DNA from: Beijerinckiaceae bacterium
GTDB taxonomy: Bacteria; Pseudomonadota; Alphaproteobacteria; Rhizobiales; Beijerinckiaceae
Assembly (NCBI GenBank): GCA_947452005.1
Contig: CANGBC010000006.1
Location: 1-64,000, forward strand
DNA: 64,000 bases
Direction of reading: 5' to 3'
The notes beneath the pieces are model-generated. The model did no database searches. It was not told where the DNA came from and saw only the letters and a list, made by a program, of their open reading frames with translations. Positions 34,517 through 45,343 of this stretch are shown here, one piece after another. Both the position numbers and the translations under genes were made by a program. The first letter of the stretch is position 1; the number at the start of each line of letters is the position of its first letter.

Positions 34517-35776
34517 ATGCTGAAGCGGTCGGCACAGATGTTTGCGCTTTCGGCGGCCCTTGTCGCCAGTTCAGCGCAGGCGCGTGATCTTTATCGCTGG
34601 GTGCAATATGTGCCCGGTGGTTTTGAGGCGCGTGCGGTGACAGACGGCCCTGCCTGCCCTGCAGCCAGCATTGATGGTCAGGCAGCCAATATGGTCGAGC
34701 GTTCGACGCCTGGCGAAAATTATCCCGTGCGTGGCTGCGCTTTGTCACTGCCCAAAGGCGCCAAGCTTGTCACGCTGGATGGCGTGCCTGTGCCGCTGCC
34801 CAAAGAGCGCGCCAATCGCATTCTCGTCATGGGTGACACAGGGTGTCGCCTGAAGGGCGCTGATCGTGCGCAGGCCTGTCACGACATGAGCGAATGGCCG
34901 TTTCGCTTGGGCGCGGCCATGAGCGCGGATTTCAAACCCGATCTCGTCATTCATGTCGGCGACATGCATTACCGCGAAAGCGAGTGCCCAACCGGCAAGA
35001 CAGGCTGCGCAGGTTCGCCCTTCGGCGACACATGGCCCGTCTGGAAAGAAGATTTCTTCGATCCAGCGGAATCGCTTCTCAATGCGGCACCTTGGGTGAT
35101 GGTGCGCGGTAATCATGAGGAATGCGAACGCGGTGGCATTGGCTGGGCGCGCACGCTCGATCCTTATGTCTATGATCTCAAAAATGGTCGCGCGGGATGT
35201 CTTGGCCCGCAACAACCTTATCAGGTTGATCTGGGTGGCCTGACGATGATCGTCATGGATGTCTCGACCGCCGACGAACAAAAGCTCAATGACGCACAAG
35301 CCGCTTTCTTCCGCCCGCAATTTGAACTGGCCAAATCAATTGCTGGCCCCGTCTGGTTCACCTTTCACCGGCCCATCTGGGCGGTGGAATATCTGGTGAA
35401 TGGCAAGCCGGGTGGTGACAACAAGACACTCGCCGCTGCCGCCAAGGGCGTGCTCGCGCCCAATGTTCAAGCGATCTTGTCCGGGCATCACCACGTCTTT
35501 GAAGTGCTGCAATATAAAGGCGACCTGCCGCTGCAGATCATCTCGGGCAATGGTGGCAATGAATTGTCGCTGGATGTGCCGGAGCCTGTCGGGCAAGTAG
35601 TCAATGGCGAGACGATCAGCGGCGGGCTCGCCAAGCCCGGCATCTTCGGTTTCGCCATGATGGAACGTGACGCCACCGATGCGTCAGGCACACGATGGAC
35701 GCTGACCGCTCATGACCGACGCGGCAATGTTTTGGCGCGCTGCCAGCTCGACCAGCGTCAGCTCACCTGCCCTTGA
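34517..35776 (+). CDS. Secreted calcineurin-like metallophosphoesterase
   Basis: The 419-residue protein has a signal peptide ending near AQARD (residue 23). The metal-binding motifs are in order: VMGDTGCR (D..G replaces the usual D-x-H; about residue 104), HVGDMHYRESECP (about 146), VMVRGNHEECE (about 196), FHRP (about 283) and SGHHHVFE (about 318). Six or more cysteines suggest disulfides in the periplasm. The first metal motif lacks the usual His, as in purple-acid-type phosphatases. It stands alone; its substrate, a phosphomonoester or diester, is unknown. Confidence 0.85.
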   Translation: MLKRSAQMFALSAALVASSAQARDLYRWVQYVPGGFEARAVTDGPACPAASIDGQAANMVERSTPGENYPVRGCALSLPKGAKLVTLDGVPVPLPKERANRILVMGDTGCRLKGADRAQACHDMSEWPFRLGAAMSADFKPDLVIHVGDMHYRESECPTGKTGCAGSPFGDTWPVWKEDFFDPAESLLNAAPWVMVRGNHEECERGGIGWARTLDPYVYDLKNGRAGCLGPQQPYQVDLGGLTMIVMDVSTADEQKLNDAQAAFFRPQFELAKSIAGPVWFTFHRPIWAVEYLVNGKPGGDNKTLAAAAKGVLAPNVQAILSGHHHVFEVLQYKGDLPLQIISGNGGNELSLDVPEPVGQVVNGETISGGLAKPGIFGFAMMERDATDASGTRWTLTAHDRRGNVLARCQLDQRQLTCP

Positions 35777-35904
35777 AAACTTTTGTCCTGTGGACGACGC
35801 CGGAAGCTGCGCCTTATCGGGGCCGCATTTTCGCGGTCCCGTCACATAGTAAAGAAAGTATGAAGCGAGCGTGATTCGCGTTCCCTTAACGACGGAGATT
35901 TGCC

Positions 35905-36177
35905 ATGGCTTATGCAGCGGCTGACCTCATTCCGTTTGAAGACGATCTTGCTGTTCTGACCGACGAAATTTTTCAAGAAATTGGCGCGCGCGAGAAACTC
36001 GCGGACGACAAGGCCCGCGCCGAAGCCGTGGCGCGCGTCGAAAGACTCCTCGCCCGCTACATCATGACCGAGACGCCGCCCGTTCAATCCTGCGATCCAG
36101 AAGATTGCGCTGCCGACATTGCCTTCGGCCGCCAAGACGCAGAATTTGCGTTCGAGGAGCGCCTTGGGCGGGCGTGA
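35905..36177 (+). CDS. Small acidic protein of unknown function, 90 aa
   Basis: I do not recognise the family. ATG 35905 follows a good GGAG site (ACGGAGATTTGCC), which supports a real gene. The 90-residue product is acidic, with a charged helix around residues 20-52 (EIGAREKLADDKARAEAVARVERLL shortened) that could be a coiled coil, two cysteines in CDPEDC near residue 65 and a Phe/Glu-rich end. No signal or membrane segment is seen. A hairpin at 35819-35840 and a likely promoter region precede it. tRNA-Phe lies 14 bases after its stop on the other strand. Confidence 0.65.
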   Translation: MAYAAADLIPFEDDLAVLTDEIFQEIGAREKLADDKARAEAVARVERLLARYIMTETPPVQSCDPEDCAADIAFGRQDAEFAFEERLGRA

Positions 36178-36191
36178 GGGTGGTCTGGGAA

Positions 36192-36267
36192 TGGTGCCCG
36201 GGGGCGGGATCGAACCACCGACACTGCGATTTTCAGTCGCATGCTCTACCAACTGAGCTACCCGGGC
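36192..36267 (-). tRNA. tRNA-Phe (GAA anticodon)
   Basis: The minus strand reads GCCCGGGTAGCTCAGTTGG from 36267, and GGTTCGATCC in the T arm; the anticodon loop CTGAAAA gives GAA, read as Phe. The acceptor stem GCCCGGG pairs with CCCGGGC, and CCA is encoded (36194-36192). It lies 89 bases downstream of yacG in the same direction, an arrangement also known in related alphaproteobacteria. Confidence 0.97.
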
Positions 36268-36356
36268 ATTTCGCGCCATGGCTTGGCCAAGCGCGAGTGG
36301 GCGGTTTATAGGAAGGCTGTGGCCCAATGTCCAGCGCCAGCGCCTGATTTTTGAGC

Positions 36357-36584
36357 CTATTCCTCATCATCCGAGGAAATCAGGCGCGGACGTGGGCGGG
36401 GTTGCTCTTCGTCCTCGTCATCCTCGGCGGGGCCAGCGGGAATCGCGTAAGTCCCACCCAGCCAGCGCCCGAGATCAAGATCCGCGCAGCGCTTGGAGCA
36501 AAAGGGGCGATAAGCCAGCGCCGCTGCTTTCTTGCAGATCGGACAGGCGGGCATTTTGCCCTCATTGTCATTGGCAATATTCAT
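36357..36584 (-). CDS. yacG: DNA gyrase inhibitor YacG, zinc-binding
   Basis: YacG is a small zinc protein that binds GyrB and blocks DNA gyrase. I chose ATG 36584, which overlaps the maf stop as ATGA and gives 75 residues with the four zinc cysteines CPIC (about residue 14) and [15 protein letters not shown] (about 29), the family signature. The C-terminus is an acidic stretch (EDDEDEEQP) followed by prolines and arginines. It is the third gene of infA-maf-yacG. Confidence 0.92.
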   Translation of the reverse strand: MNIANDNEGKMPACPICKKAAALAYRPFCSKRCADLDLGRWLGGTYAIPAGPAEDDEDEEQPRPRPRLISSDDEE

Positions 36585-37222
36585 GGCGTAACGCTCGCGC
36601 CCCACAAAGCTGACACCGGAAACCCCTCACCCGCGAGCAAGTTCGCTGTCTCATACAGCGGCAAGCCCACAACGCTGGGGTACGAGCCAACCAGATTGAC
36701 GACAAACGCCCCTGCACGGCCCTGGATGGCATAGCCACCCGCTTTGCCCTGCCACTCACCAGACGCAATATAGGCGGCGACCTCGGCATCGGAGAGGCGC
36801 TTGAAGCGCAGACGGCTTTCAACAAGGCGATGGCGCAGCGTTCCCTTGGGCGTCACCAGCGTCACGCCCGTATAGACGCGATGCGCGCGCCCCGACAAAA
36901 GCGCCAGACATTGTCTGGCCTCATCGCTCGTTTCGCATTTGGGAAGAATGCGCCGCCCGACCGCCACGACTGTGTCGGCAGCCAGCACAAAAGCACCTGA
37001 AAATTGCGGGTCTTTGCGCAGCAGAGCGACGGCCGCTTCGGCCTTTTCGCGTGCCAGACGCTGGGCGTGCACGCGCGGCAATTCATTGCGCAGCGGTGTT
37101 TCATCAAGATCGGTGGGCAGAAGATGGCCGGGCTCAATGCCAATCTGCTGCAGCAGTGCAAGGCGCCGCGGCGATGCAGAGGCCAGAACGAGAATCGGTC
37201 CCTGACCGTTTGCCTGCGTCAC
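36581..37222 (-). CDS. Maf-family nucleotide pyrophosphatase
   Basis: Maf/YhdE proteins hydrolyse dTTP, UTP or modified nucleoside triphosphates. The 213-residue protein starts with the typical [19 protein letters not shown] (residues 11-29), then [22 protein letters not shown] (about 80) with the catalytic Asp, and [16 protein letters not shown] near 160. The position after infA and before yacG is conserved in related bacteria. Whether it acts as dTTP/UTP or m7GTP pyrophosphatase cannot be told. Confidence 0.92.
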   Translation of the reverse strand: MTQANGQGPILVLASASPRRLALLQQIGIEPGHLLPTDLDETPLRNELPRVHAQRLAREKAEAAVALLRKDPQFSGAFVLAADTVVAVGRRILPKCETSDEARQCLALLSGRAHRVYTGVTLVTPKGTLRHRLVESRLRFKRLSDAEVAAYIASGEWQGKAGGYAIQGRAGAFVVNLVGSYPSVVGLPLYETANLLAGEGFPVSALWGASVTP

Positions 37223-37262
37223 GCGCGTATCCGTCTTGGCGAAGGGGCGGTGTGAGCCGCCC

Positions 37263-37481
37263 TTATTTGAAGCGATAGGTGATCCGGCCCTTGGTCAGAT
37301 CGTAAGGCGTCATCTCGACGAGAACCTTGTCGCCGGTTAGCACGCGGATGCGGTTCTTGCGCATCTTGCCCGCCGTGTGCGCAATGATCTCGTGATCATT
37401 TTCAAGCTTCACGCGGAAGGTCGCATTGGGGAGCAATTCGCTCACCACGCCCGGGAATTCAAGCAGTTCTTCTTTCGACAT
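37263..37481 (-). CDS. infA: Translation initiation factor IF-1
   Basis: The 72-residue S1-fold protein occupies the ribosomal A site during initiation. The sequence is nearly canonical: [20 protein letters not shown] at the start, [15 protein letters not shown] in the middle and [15 protein letters not shown] at the end. It is the first gene of infA-maf-yacG. A ribosome-binding site AGGATAG precedes ATG 37481. About 160 bases upstream, the preceding pssA transcript ends at a hairpin with a T run, so infA should have its own promoter. Confidence 0.98.
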   Translation of the reverse strand: MSKEELLEFPGVVSELLPNATFRVKLENDHEIIAHTAGKMRKNRIRVLTGDKVLVEMTPYDLTKGRITYRFK

Positions 37482-37641
37482 GTCTATCCTGAACTTTGAC
37501 GCTCATCCCGCGCCGCTCGTTTGTGAGCGAAGCCAAACGGGGCAAGCTGTCCTTGGGTGGAGTGGGCGGACCCTAATGGAGAACCAGCGATTTGTGAAGG
37601 AAAGAGCGATGCTCCCAAGGGCTAAAATGGCCCTAATCCTG

Positions 37642-37671
37642 AAAAAAAGCGCGAAACCGCAAGCTTTGCGC
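37642..37671 (-). terminator. Probable intrinsic terminator after pssA
   Basis: On the minus strand, GCGCAAAG and CTTTCGCGC-like arms (37671-37649) form a hairpin with one bulge around GCTTGCG, followed by seven T residues (37648-37642). It lies eight bases after the pssA stop. The bulge lowers certainty. Confidence 0.6.
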
Positions 37672-37678
37672 AGCTCTT

Positions 37679-38527
37679 TCAGGGATTTCCCGGTGGCTCC
37701 AGCACAGCCGCCGACTCAGTGGCTGCCGCCTCGCTCTGGGCTGACAAGCGTGCGTGTCGGCGGATCGAGACCGGCAGCAGCGCCAGATAGGCAACCGTCA
37801 GCGCGATCAAGACTTCCATCGGAAATGACGCCAAAGCCAGAATGAACGAGGCCACAGCAAACAGCACGACGATAAAATATTCGCGCGGCACGCGGCCAAT
37901 CTGCTTGCCCGAAAAATGCGGGATTCGGCTCGCCATCAAAAAGGCAATGCCCAGCACATAGACGATTTCAAGCACCACAAAGACGCGCCCTTCGGGCATG
38001 CCGAGTGCAGAGTAAGACAGGTAGATCGGCAGCATGGCCGCAATCGCACCCGCCGGTGCCGGCATGCCGACAAAAAACTGCGCATGCCATGCGGGCTTGT
38101 TGGGATCATCAATCATCACATTGAAGCGCGCCAGACGCAGCGCTGCAGCAATGGCAAAAACGAGCGCCGCAAACCAGCCGAAGCTGCGAATTTCATGCAG
38201 GCTCCAGAAATACAAAAGGAAAGCAGGTGCCACGCCAAAGTCGACAAAGTCGGCGAGCGAATCGAGCTCCGCACCAAAGCGCGACGCACCGTCCAGCGCG
38301 CGCGCCAGACGGCCATCGAGACCATCCAGCACCGCAGCCAGCACGATGAAAATCGCCGCCATTTCAAACTTGCCCTCAGAGGCAAAGCGGATCGAGGTGA
38401 GGCCCAGACAAATGGCGAGCAGCGTGACCAGATTGGGCAAGACAAAGCGCATCGGAATGCGCGCAAAGCGGCGCTTGCGCCGCCCGTTGGGGCCCATATC
38501 TTCGCTGCTCGTGCGGTGATCTTGCAT
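37679..38527 (-). CDS. pssA: CDP-diacylglycerol-serine O-phosphatidyltransferase
   Basis: PssA makes phosphatidylserine from CDP-diacylglycerol and serine in the inner membrane. The 282-residue protein has about seven or eight membrane segments and the CDP-alcohol phosphotransferase motif DGLDGRLAR followed by GAELDSLAD (about residues 68-94), with all the catalytic Asp residues. A basic N-terminus (GRRKRRFARIP) faces the cytoplasm. The start overlaps the psd stop as TGATG, so the two enzymes of phosphatidylethanolamine synthesis are made together. A T-run hairpin follows. Confidence 0.95.
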   Translation of the reverse strand: MQDHRTSSEDMGPNGRRKRRFARIPMRFVLPNLVTLLAICLGLTSIRFASEGKFEMAAIFIVLAAVLDGLDGRLARALDGASRFGAELDSLADFVDFGVAPAFLLYFWSLHEIRSFGWFAALVFAIAAALRLARFNVMIDDPNKPAWHAQFFVGMPAPAGAIAAMLPIYLSYSALGMPEGRVFVVLEIVYVLGIAFLMASRIPHFSGKQIGRVPREYFIVVLFAVASFILALASFPMEVLIALTVAYLALLPVSIRRHARLSAQSEAAATESAAVLEPPGNP

Positions 38528-39225
38528 CAGCCGACCTTGTAGCTACGACGCGCTTCGCTGGACGAAAGATCGGCCAGAACCGTCTCGCCTGCAATGGCCT
38601 TGGAGCCAAGACCAACCAGCGGCACGGCATTGTCAGGCATGTAAACATCCACGCGCGAGCCAAAGCGGATCAGGCCAAAACGCTCGCCCGTGCCAATGCT
38701 GTCGCCTTCGCGCGCGAAAGACACAATGCGGCGCGCGATGAGACCTGCAATCTGCACCACGCCAAAGCGACCCGACGCGCTCTCGATAATGATCGAGCTG
38801 CGCTCATTGTCTTCGCTGGCTTTGTCGAGATCAGCATTAAGGAAGAGGCCCGGCTTGTAAGCCAGCCGTGTGATGCGGCCCGTGACGGGCGCGCGGTTCA
38901 CGTGGCAGTCGAACACCGACATGAAAACAGAAATGCGCGACATCGGCTGATCGCCAAGGCCCAGCTCTGGCGGGGGCACGAAATAGCCAATCGACGAGAC
39001 AATGCCATCGGCGGGTGAAACCACCAGGCCCTCACGCAGCGGCGTGACGCGCGGCGGGTCGCGAAAGAAGTAGCAGCACCAGACGGTGAGAATGCCGCCA
39101 ATCCAGCCCAAGGGCGACCAGATCCAGCCGAGGATCACGTCAATGACCGCGAAGATGGCAATAAACACATATCCTTCCGGATGGATCGGGACGATCTGCC
39201 GGCGGATGGAATCGATCATGGACAT
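38527..39225 (-). CDS. psd: Phosphatidylserine decarboxylase
   Basis: Psd converts phosphatidylserine to phosphatidylethanolamine with a pyruvoyl group made by self-cleavage. The 232-residue proenzyme is the short form; the cleavage site is G-S in [13 protein letters not shown] (about residue 186). DCHVNRAPV near residue 107 and a membrane-near hydrophobic N-terminus (residues 18-50) fit the family. It is the first gene of psd-pssA and is divergent from the transglutaminase operon. Starts at 39225 or 39219 are both possible. Confidence 0.95.
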   Translation of the reverse strand: MSMIDSIRRQIVPIHPEGYVFIAIFAVIDVILGWIWSPLGWIGGILTVWCCYFFRDPPRVTPLREGLVVSPADGIVSSIGYFVPPPELGLGDQPMSRISVFMSVFDCHVNRAPVTGRITRLAYKPGLFLNADLDKASEDNERSSIIIESASGRFGVVQIAGLIARRIVSFAREGDSIGTGERFGLIRFGSRVDVYMPDNAVPLVGLGSKAIAGETVLADLSSSEARRSYKVG

Positions 39226-39501
39226 GGGGCTGAATGCTCACTGAGGGCTACGGTTCTGGGCCTTTTCGCAAATCGGGAGCCGGAAGTCACCAGCCACGTT
39301 GAACACGATGTTTCGAGCCGACTTCCAAGCACTGCCAAAGGCTTGTGCAAAATGTGCCCCCGATTTCAGCATCTGGATGATACATAAGGCAAATCAACCA
39401 TTTACTGCCTCCTGCCCGGTCGCTTTTCATTGACATCAGCGTCCCCCAGCCGAAAGTGGAGGCTGAGCATTTTAGCCTCTCGCTCTTGAAAGTGCCGCCC
39501 C
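39226..39501. other. 276-base divergent intergenic region
   Basis: The gap separates psd (minus) and the transglutaminase operon (plus). A TTGACA lies at 39430-39435, but no good -10 box stands 16-18 bases on. GAGGCT (39459-39464) and AGCCTC (39474-39479) form a six-pair hairpin 23 bases before the GTG start. Otherwise I see no gene or clear operator. Confidence 0.4.
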
Positions 39502-42500
39502 GTGTCGATCCGCGTCGCCCTCCACCATGTGACTTCCTATGCCTATGATCGGCCCGTCGCGCTGGGGCCGCAGGTCATTCGGCTACGCCCGGCACCCCAT
39601 TGCCGGACGAAAATCCTCTCCTATTCGCTGAAAGTGTCGCCTGCCGACCATTTCGTGAATTGGCAGCAAGATCCGCATGGCAATTGGCTCTCGCGGCACG
39701 TATTTCCGGAGAAGGCGACGAAATTCAAAATCGAAGTCGATCTGACGGCGGAATTGTCGGTGATCAATCCCTTCGATTTTTTCATCGAAGCGCATGCGGA
39801 AGAATTCCCCTTCGCCTACACGCCCGAAGAGACCATCGAACTCGCGCCCTATCTGGTCACCGAGCCGCAGGGCGAGAAGTTTGCAGCCTATCTCGCAGGT
39901 GTCTCGCGCGAGCGTGTGCGCACGGTTGATTTTCTGGTCGGCCTTAACACGCGCCTCAGCCAAGAGATCAAATATGTCATCCGCATGGAGCCCGGCGTGC
40001 AGGCGCCGGAAGAAACGCTGACTTTGCAATCAGGCTCATGCCGCGATTCCGCTTGGCTGTTGGTGCATCTGGCCCGCCAACTCGGATTGGCCGCGCGTTT
40101 CGTCTCGGGCTATCTCATCCAGCTCAAAGCCGATGTCGATCCCGTCGATGGCCCCAAAGGCACGGACCATGATTTCACGGATCTGCACGCATGGGCGGAA
40201 ATTTATATCCCCGGTGCTGGCTGGATCGGCCTGGATGCAACCTCTGGCCTGATGTGCGGCGAAGGCCATCTGCCGCTGGCTGCAACGCCACATTACCGCT
40301 CCGCCGCGCCGCTGTCAGGCATGGTGGAGCCTGCGCAATGTGAATTTGAATTTCACATGCAAGTCGACCGCATTCGCGAACAGCCGCGCGTCACATTGCC
40401 CTTTTCGGATGAGGCATGGGCCAAGCTCGATGCGCTGGGCGACAAGGTTGATCAGGATCTGATTGCGCAAGATGTGCGTCTCACCATGGGTGGCGAGCCG
40501 ACCTTTGTGTCGATCGATGATTTTCAATCAGGGGAATGGAACACGGCGGCTGTCGGGCCGACCAAACGGCTCTATGCCGACACACTGATCCGGCGCCTGC
40601 GCGAGCGTTTCGCACCCGGTGGCTTTCTGCACTACGGCCAAGGCAAATGGTATCCGGGTGAAAGCCTGCCGCGTTGGGCCTTTGCGCTCTATTGGCGCAA
40701 GGATGGCAAGCCGATCTGGAACAATCCTGATTTGATTGCAGATGAAGGCGGCAAGGGACGCTTCAAAGACAAGATCGCGTTGATTGCAGATGCGGAACGC
40801 TTGGCACACGAAACAGCGCAGCGCCTTGGCATTTCGATCGATTGCGCCCTGCCGGCTTATGAAGATCCTGCCCATTGGATTCTCAAAGAAGCCGAACTCC
40901 CCGTGAATGTGGATCCCAGTGATCCCAAGATCGAGGATCCCGAAGCGCGCTCGCGCATGGTGCGTGTGTTTGAACGCGGTCTTGCACATCCCACAGGTTA
41001 TGTTCTGCCCGTGCAAAGGTGGAATGCTGCCAGCGACAAAACACCCCGCTGGAAAAGCGAGAAATGGGCACTGCGTCGCGGAAAACTGTTTCTGGCACCT
41101 GGCGATTCACCGGCTGGCTTCCGCCTCCCCTTGAACGCCCTGCCCTATGTCGCGCCCTCTTCCTATCCCTACATCATGCCGCAAGACCCGACAGATGAGC
41201 GCGGCCCCTTGCCTGATCCTAATGAGATCCGCCGCACCTATAGTGAAACAGTCAACGAGCCATCGCGTCAGACGCAAAATGCGCAAGTGGCGGTTGAAGG
41301 CGAAGTGCGCACGGCGCTCGCCATTGAGCCGCGCGATGGCGTGCTGCATGTCTTCATGCCGCCTGTCGAGAAGCTTGAAGATTATATTGAACTGCTGGCC
41401 GTCATTGAGCTGGCAGCAGAAGCTGCCAAAGTGCCCGTGCATATTGAAGGCTATCCGCCGCCGCAAGATCCACGCATTGAAGTCATCAAAGTTACGCCTG
41501 ATCCGGGCGTGATTGAAGTCAATGTGCATCCGGCAGCAAGCTGGCGCGAAGCGGTGAACAATACAGTCACGCTTTATGAGGAAGCGCGGCAGACGCGGCT
41601 TGGCACCGACAAATATCTGACCGATGGTCGTCACACCGGCACGGGCGGCGGCAATCACGTGGTGCTGGGTGGCGCCACGCCGATGGATTCGCCCTTCCTG
41701 CGTCGCCCCGATGTGCTGAAAAGCCTCATTCTCTATTGGCAGCGTCATCCCTCGCTGTCTTATCTCTTCTCTGGGCTCTTTATCGGGCCGACCAGCCAAG
41801 CGCCGCGCATTGATGAAGGCCGCCATGACAGCCTCTACGAGCTGGAAATTGCCATGGCGCAAGTGCCACTTCCCGGCCAGGGCCACACACCGCTCTGGCT
41901 GATTGATCGATTGTTTCGCAATCTCTTGGTCGATGTCACCGGCAATACGCATCGCGCTGAAATCTGCATCGATAAATTGTTTTCGCCTGATGGCCCGACC
42001 GGGCGTTTGGGGCTGATCGAGTTTCGCTCGTTTGAAATGCCGCCCGATGCGCGCATGTCACTCGCTCAACAGCTTCTCCTGCGTGCGTTGATTGCCTGGT
42101 TCTGGCGTGAGCCGCAGCAAGGTGACTTTGTGCGTTGGGGCACAGCCCTTCATGATCGTTTCATGCTGTCGCATTTTGTCTGGGACGATTTTTCAGGCGT
42201 CCTCGCAGACCTGCGTGCGGCTGGATATGATTTTGATCCGCTCTGGTTTGAAGCGCAGCGCGAATTCCGCTTCCCCTTCTATGGCGATGTCGAACATGGC
42301 GGCGTGACCATGACCTTGCGGCAAGCGCTTGAGCCTTGGCATGTCATGGGTGAAGAAGGCGCGATTGGCGGCACGGTGCGCTATGTCGATTCTTCCGTTG
42401 AGCGCGTCGAATTGCACGCAAAGGGTTTTGTGGCAGGCCGCCACATCATCACCTGCAATGGCAGGCCGCTGCCCATGACCTCCACGGGCCGCAGCAACGA

Positions 42501-42816
42501 GGCCGTGGCGGGCGTGCGTTTCAAGGCGTGGCAGCCAGCCTCGGGCCTGCACCCGGTCATGCCGGTGCATGCACCGCTCACCTTCGATCTTGTCGATACA
42601 TGGAACGGCCGATCACTCGGGGGGGTAGTCTATCATGTCGCCCATCCGGGTGGGCGTAGCCATGATACTTTCCCCGTCAATTCCTATGAAGCTGAGGCCA
42701 GACGCTTGGCCCGGTTCCAGAATCATGGCCATACTCCCGGCCCGATCGAGGTGCGGCGGGAAACCCCGTCGGCGGAATTCCCGTTGACACTCGATCTGAG
42801 GAGGCATTGTGGCTAG
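39502..42816 (+). CDS. Transglutaminase-DUF2126 fusion protein
   Basis: This 1104-residue cytoplasmic protein joins an N-terminal transglutaminase-like domain (residues about 1-300) to a long DUF2126 region. The papain-type triad is visible: C180 in SGSCRDS, H229 in DLHAWAE and D245 in GLDATSG. The DUF2126 part has [13 protein letters not shown] near 330, E672-V-N674-V-H676, G713-T-G-G-G-N718-H719 and E840-F-R-S-F-E845; such acidic/His/Asn motifs suggest a glutamine-synthetase-like carboxylate-amine ligase, which is inference. Start is GTG 39502 with a weak ribosome-binding site. Its last eight bases overlap the ATP-grasp gene. Family members occur with ATP-grasp/alpha-E proteins and may make or trim a peptide; no product is known. 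Confidence 0.88.
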   Translation: MSIRVALHHVTSYAYDRPVALGPQVIRLRPAPHCRTKILSYSLKVSPADHFVNWQQDPHGNWLSRHVFPEKATKFKIEVDLTAELSVINPFDFFIEAHAEEFPFAYTPEETIELAPYLVTEPQGEKFAAYLAGVSRERVRTVDFLVGLNTRLSQEIKYVIRMEPGVQAPEETLTLQSGSCRDSAWLLVHLARQLGLAARFVSGYLIQLKADVDPVDGPKGTDHDFTDLHAWAEIYIPGAGWIGLDATSGLMCGEGHLPLAATPHYRSAAPLSGMVEPAQCEFEFHMQVDRIREQPRVTLPFSDEAWAKLDALGDKVDQDLIAQDVRLTMGGEPTFVSIDDFQSGEWNTAAVGPTKRLYADTLIRRLRERFAPGGFLHYGQGKWYPGESLPRWAFALYWRKDGKPIWNNPDLIADEGGKGRFKDKIALIADAERLAHETAQRLGISIDCALPAYEDPAHWILKEAELPVNVDPSDPKIEDPEARSRMVRVFERGLAHPTGYVLPVQRWNAASDKTPRWKSEKWALRRGKLFLAPGDSPAGFRLPLNALPYVAPSSYPYIMPQDPTDERGPLPDPNEIRRTYSETVNEPSRQTQNAQVAVEGEVRTALAIEPRDGVLHVFMPPVEKLEDYIELLAVIELAAEAAKVPVHIEGYPPPQDPRIEVIKVTPDPGVIEVNVHPAASWREAVNNTVTLYEEARQTRLGTDKYLTDGRHTGTGGGNHVVLGGATPMDSPFLRRPDVLKSLILYWQRHPSLSYLFSGLFIGPTSQAPRIDEGRHDSLYELEIAMAQVPLPGQGHTPLWLIDRLFRNLLVDVTGNTHRAEICIDKLFSPDGPTGRLGLIEFRSFEMPPDARMSLAQQLLLRALIAWFWREPQQGDFVRWGTALHDRFMLSHFVWDDFSGVLADLRAAGYDFDPLWFEAQREFRFPFYGDVEHGGVTMTLRQALEPWHVMGEEGAIGGTVRYVDSSVERVELHAKGFVAGRHIITCNGRPLPMTSTGRSNEAVAGVRFKAWQPASGLHPVMPVHAPLTFDLVDTWNGRSLGGVVYHVAHPGGRSHDTFPVNSYEAEARRLARFQNHGHTPGPIEVRRETPSAEFPLTLDLRRHCG

Positions 42817-45343
42817 CGAAAGCGCAGCGTCGCGCAACCGCGATCGACGTCCGGGCGGGACATCCCCGCGCCGGGTCGAAAGCTGGACGAGCGGCTATCA
42901 GGCCCTGCCGGGGATCTCGGACGAATTTATCGATTCCAATGGCCAGCCGCGTGCGCATTGGCAGGCTTTCCTGAATGCCTTGTCACGCATTGAAGATGAC
43001 CAGATTGAGCGCCGCTTTGCTGCCGCCGACCGGCACATTCGCGATCTGGGCATTTCCTACCGCGTCTATGGCGAGACCAACGAACGCTCCTGGCCGCTGT
43101 CGCATGTGCCGGTGCTGATCCCTGAGCGTGATTGGCGCGCCATTGCCGCTGGCGTCACGCAACGCGCCGAATTGATGGAACGCATCCTCTCCGACGTTTA
43201 TGGTGAAGGCAATCTGGTGCGCGAAGGCGCTTTGCCCGCCGCCGCTGTTACCGGCAGCCCCGATTTCATGCGCCCGATGCAAGGCGTGAAGCCGCCGGGC
43301 GACCGCTGGATGCGCCTCTATGCCTGCGACATTGGCCGTGGCCCTGATGGTCGCTGGTGGGTGCTGGGTGATCGCGCGCAAGCGCCCTCGGGAACAGGCA
43401 ATGCGCTTGAAAACCGCCTCGTCCTGTCGCGCGCATTTCCCAATCTCTATCGCGATATGAATGTGGAGCGTCTCGCGCCCTTCTTCCGCGAGTTTCGTAA
43501 AGGCCTTGCAGATTCTGCCACGCGCCCTGAGCCGCGCATCTGTCTGCTGACGCCCGGCCCCTATAGCCAAACCTATTTCGAACAGGCCTATCTCGCGCGC
43601 TATCTCGGCATTCTGCTTGTCGAGGGCGATGATCTGACTGTGCAGGATGGCATGGTGCATGTGCGCACCATTGCAGGCCTCAAGCGCGCCGATGTCATCT
43701 GGCGGCGTGTCGATGCTGATTGGTGCGATCCGCTCGAGGGCAATGCGGCTTCGCATCTGGGCGTGCCGGGACTCATTCAAGCCATTCGCAATGGCACGGT
43801 GACCGTCGCCAATATGCCGGGCGCAGGACTTATTGAATCGCGCGCGCTGCTCGGCTTCATGCCAGCCCTGTGCAAACGCCTGATGGGCGAAGAGCTGCAG
43901 CTGCCTAATATCGCGACCTGGTGGTGCGGACAGCAGAGCGAGCGCAAGCAAGTGCTCGAGCGTCTGGACGAGCTCGTCATTTCCAGCGCCTTTTCCGATA
44001 ATCTGCCCGGCATGAAAGGCCAGCGCAGCCTGATCGGTGCCGATCTCGATCAGCAAGCCCGTGCGCGCCTGATGTCAGACCTCGATCACCGCGCGATTGA
44101 TTATGTTGGCCAGGAAATGGTGCAGCTCTCCACCACCCCGGTCTGGGATGATGGCAAACTCACACCACGCCCCTTCGTGCTGCGCGTCTATGCGGCGGCG
44201 ACCGAAAATGGTTGGGAAATCATGCCCGGCGGCTTCTGCCGTGTCTCCGATCAAGGCGATGCGCGCGCGGTCTCCATGGGCGAAGGCGTGCAATCGGCAG
44301 ACGTTTGGGTGCTGGCCGACAAGCCTGTCGAAATGACAACCTTGCTGCCGTCGAGCGACAGTGTGAAAATCCGTCGTCTGCTGGGCAATCTGCCAAGCCG
44401 CGCCGCTGACAATCTGTTCTGGCTTGGCCGCTATATGGAGCGCGTCGAAGCGACACTGCGCATCATCCGCTGCCTGTGCTCACGCGTCATGGACCCCGAT
44501 TCCATGACCGGTGGCGGGCGCCAATCGACCTTCCGTCTGGCCCGCATGCTGACCACGTGGGGCGCTGTGCCTGCTGAAATGGCGGATGCCACAACAGCGG
44601 AAATTGCAGCAACTGCGCTGCATGACAAAGCGCAGGTTGGTTCAGCCACAGCCATTGCCTCGGCCGCGCGGCGCGCAGCCGGTGTCATCCGCGAGCGGCT
44701 GTCGCCTGACGCTTGGCATTTGCTGCGCGCATTGGACATGCGCCTGCTGCATGAAGACGGCAAAGCCCTGCCGGAAGCTGAATCCTTCGACAAAGCAGAT
44801 GCAGCTTTGCGTGTCATTGCAGCTTTGTCTGGCCTGTTTCAGGAAAACACCAATCGCGTGGCGGGCTGGCGCTTCCTCGACATGGGGCGGCGCGTCGAGC
44901 GTGCCATCAACACGTGCCGTTTTGCGCGCACCTTCGCCGACAAGGATGCGACAGCCGAAAACCTCGATGTGCTGCTTGATCTGATCGACTCGCAGATCAC
45001 CTATCGCTCGCGCTATCTGGTGGGCGTGGCGCTGGCGCCCGTGCGCGACATGGTGTTGCTCGACACGTTCAACCCGCGCTCGGTCGCTTTTCAGACAGAG
45101 CGCATCAATGAACATTTGGCCACGCTGCCACTCTTGCAGGAAGACGGTATTCTGGAAGCGCCCAGCAGGCTCTCAGTCAAAATTGTCTCGGACCTGACTG
45201 TTGAGCAGGCAGACCATCTTGATCAGCAGAAAATTCTGGCGGTCGAGCAACGCCTGATGGCGCTCGCCGAAGCCGTGGCCCAGCGCTACTTCTTGCAAGG
45301 ACCGGGTGCGACGCGGCAGGGCCGTGAAATGGATCTGGCATGA
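42809..45343 (+). CDS. Circularly permuted ATP-grasp fused to alpha-E domain
   Basis: This 844-residue protein combines two domains often found as separate genes. Residues about 30-500 are a circularly permuted type 2 ATP-grasp (DUF404/DUF407), a fold that couples ATP to carboxylate-amine bond formation; the segment [21 protein letters not shown] and [22 protein letters not shown] (shortened) are typical. Residues about 520-835 are an all-helical alpha-E domain (DUF403), opening with [22 protein letters not shown] 42809 has a strong GAGGAGG site and overlaps the upstream stop by eight bases. It couples by four bases to the next transglutaminase. It is the likely ligase of a peptide-forming system. 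Confidence 0.9.
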   Translation: MASESAASRNRDRRPGGTSPRRVESWTSGYQALPGISDEFIDSNGQPRAHWQAFLNALSRIEDDQIERRFAAADRHIRDLGISYRVYGETNERSWPLSHVPVLIPERDWRAIAAGVTQRAELMERILSDVYGEGNLVREGALPAAAVTGSPDFMRPMQGVKPPGDRWMRLYACDIGRGPDGRWWVLGDRAQAPSGTGNALENRLVLSRAFPNLYRDMNVERLAPFFREFRKGLADSATRPEPRICLLTPGPYSQTYFEQAYLARYLGILLVEGDDLTVQDGMVHVRTIAGLKRADVIWRRVDADWCDPLEGNAASHLGVPGLIQAIRNGTVTVANMPGAGLIESRALLGFMPALCKRLMGEELQLPNIATWWCGQQSERKQVLERLDELVISSAFSDNLPGMKGQRSLIGADLDQQARARLMSDLDHRAIDYVGQEMVQLSTTPVWDDGKLTPRPFVLRVYAAATENGWEIMPGGFCRVSDQGDARAVSMGEGVQSADVWVLADKPVEMTTLLPSSDSVKIRRLLGNLPSRAADNLFWLGRYMERVEATLRIIRCLCSRVMDPDSMTGGGRQSTFRLARMLTTWGAVPAEMADATTAEIAATALHDKAQVGSATAIASAARRAAGVIRERLSPDAWHLLRALDMRLLHEDGKALPEAESFDKADAALRVIAALSGLFQENTNRVAGWRFLDMGRRVERAINTCRFARTFADKDATAENLDVLLDLIDSQITYRSRYLVGVALAPVRDMVLLDTFNPRSVAFQTERINEHLATLPLLQEDGILEAPSRLSVKIVSDLTVEQADHLDQQKILAVEQRLMALAEAVAQRYFLQGPGATRQGREMDLA

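Noticed and set aside
35819-35840. Hairpin after the metallophosphoesterase gene as a terminator
   Set aside because: GGGGCCGC/GCGGTCCC pair over eight bases with one G-T wobble, but no T run follows, so an intrinsic terminator is not supported.
36192-36267. tRNA-Phe as an integration site
   Set aside because: No integrase, no duplicated tRNA 3' end and no change in gene content is seen on either side.
39430-39452. TTGACA promoter for the transglutaminase operon
   Set aside because: The -35-like hexamer has no matching -10 sequence at the proper spacing.
42983-44056. A 357-codon minus-strand frame inside the ATP-grasp gene
   Set aside because: It lies wholly within a well-supported gene on the other strand and shows no motif.
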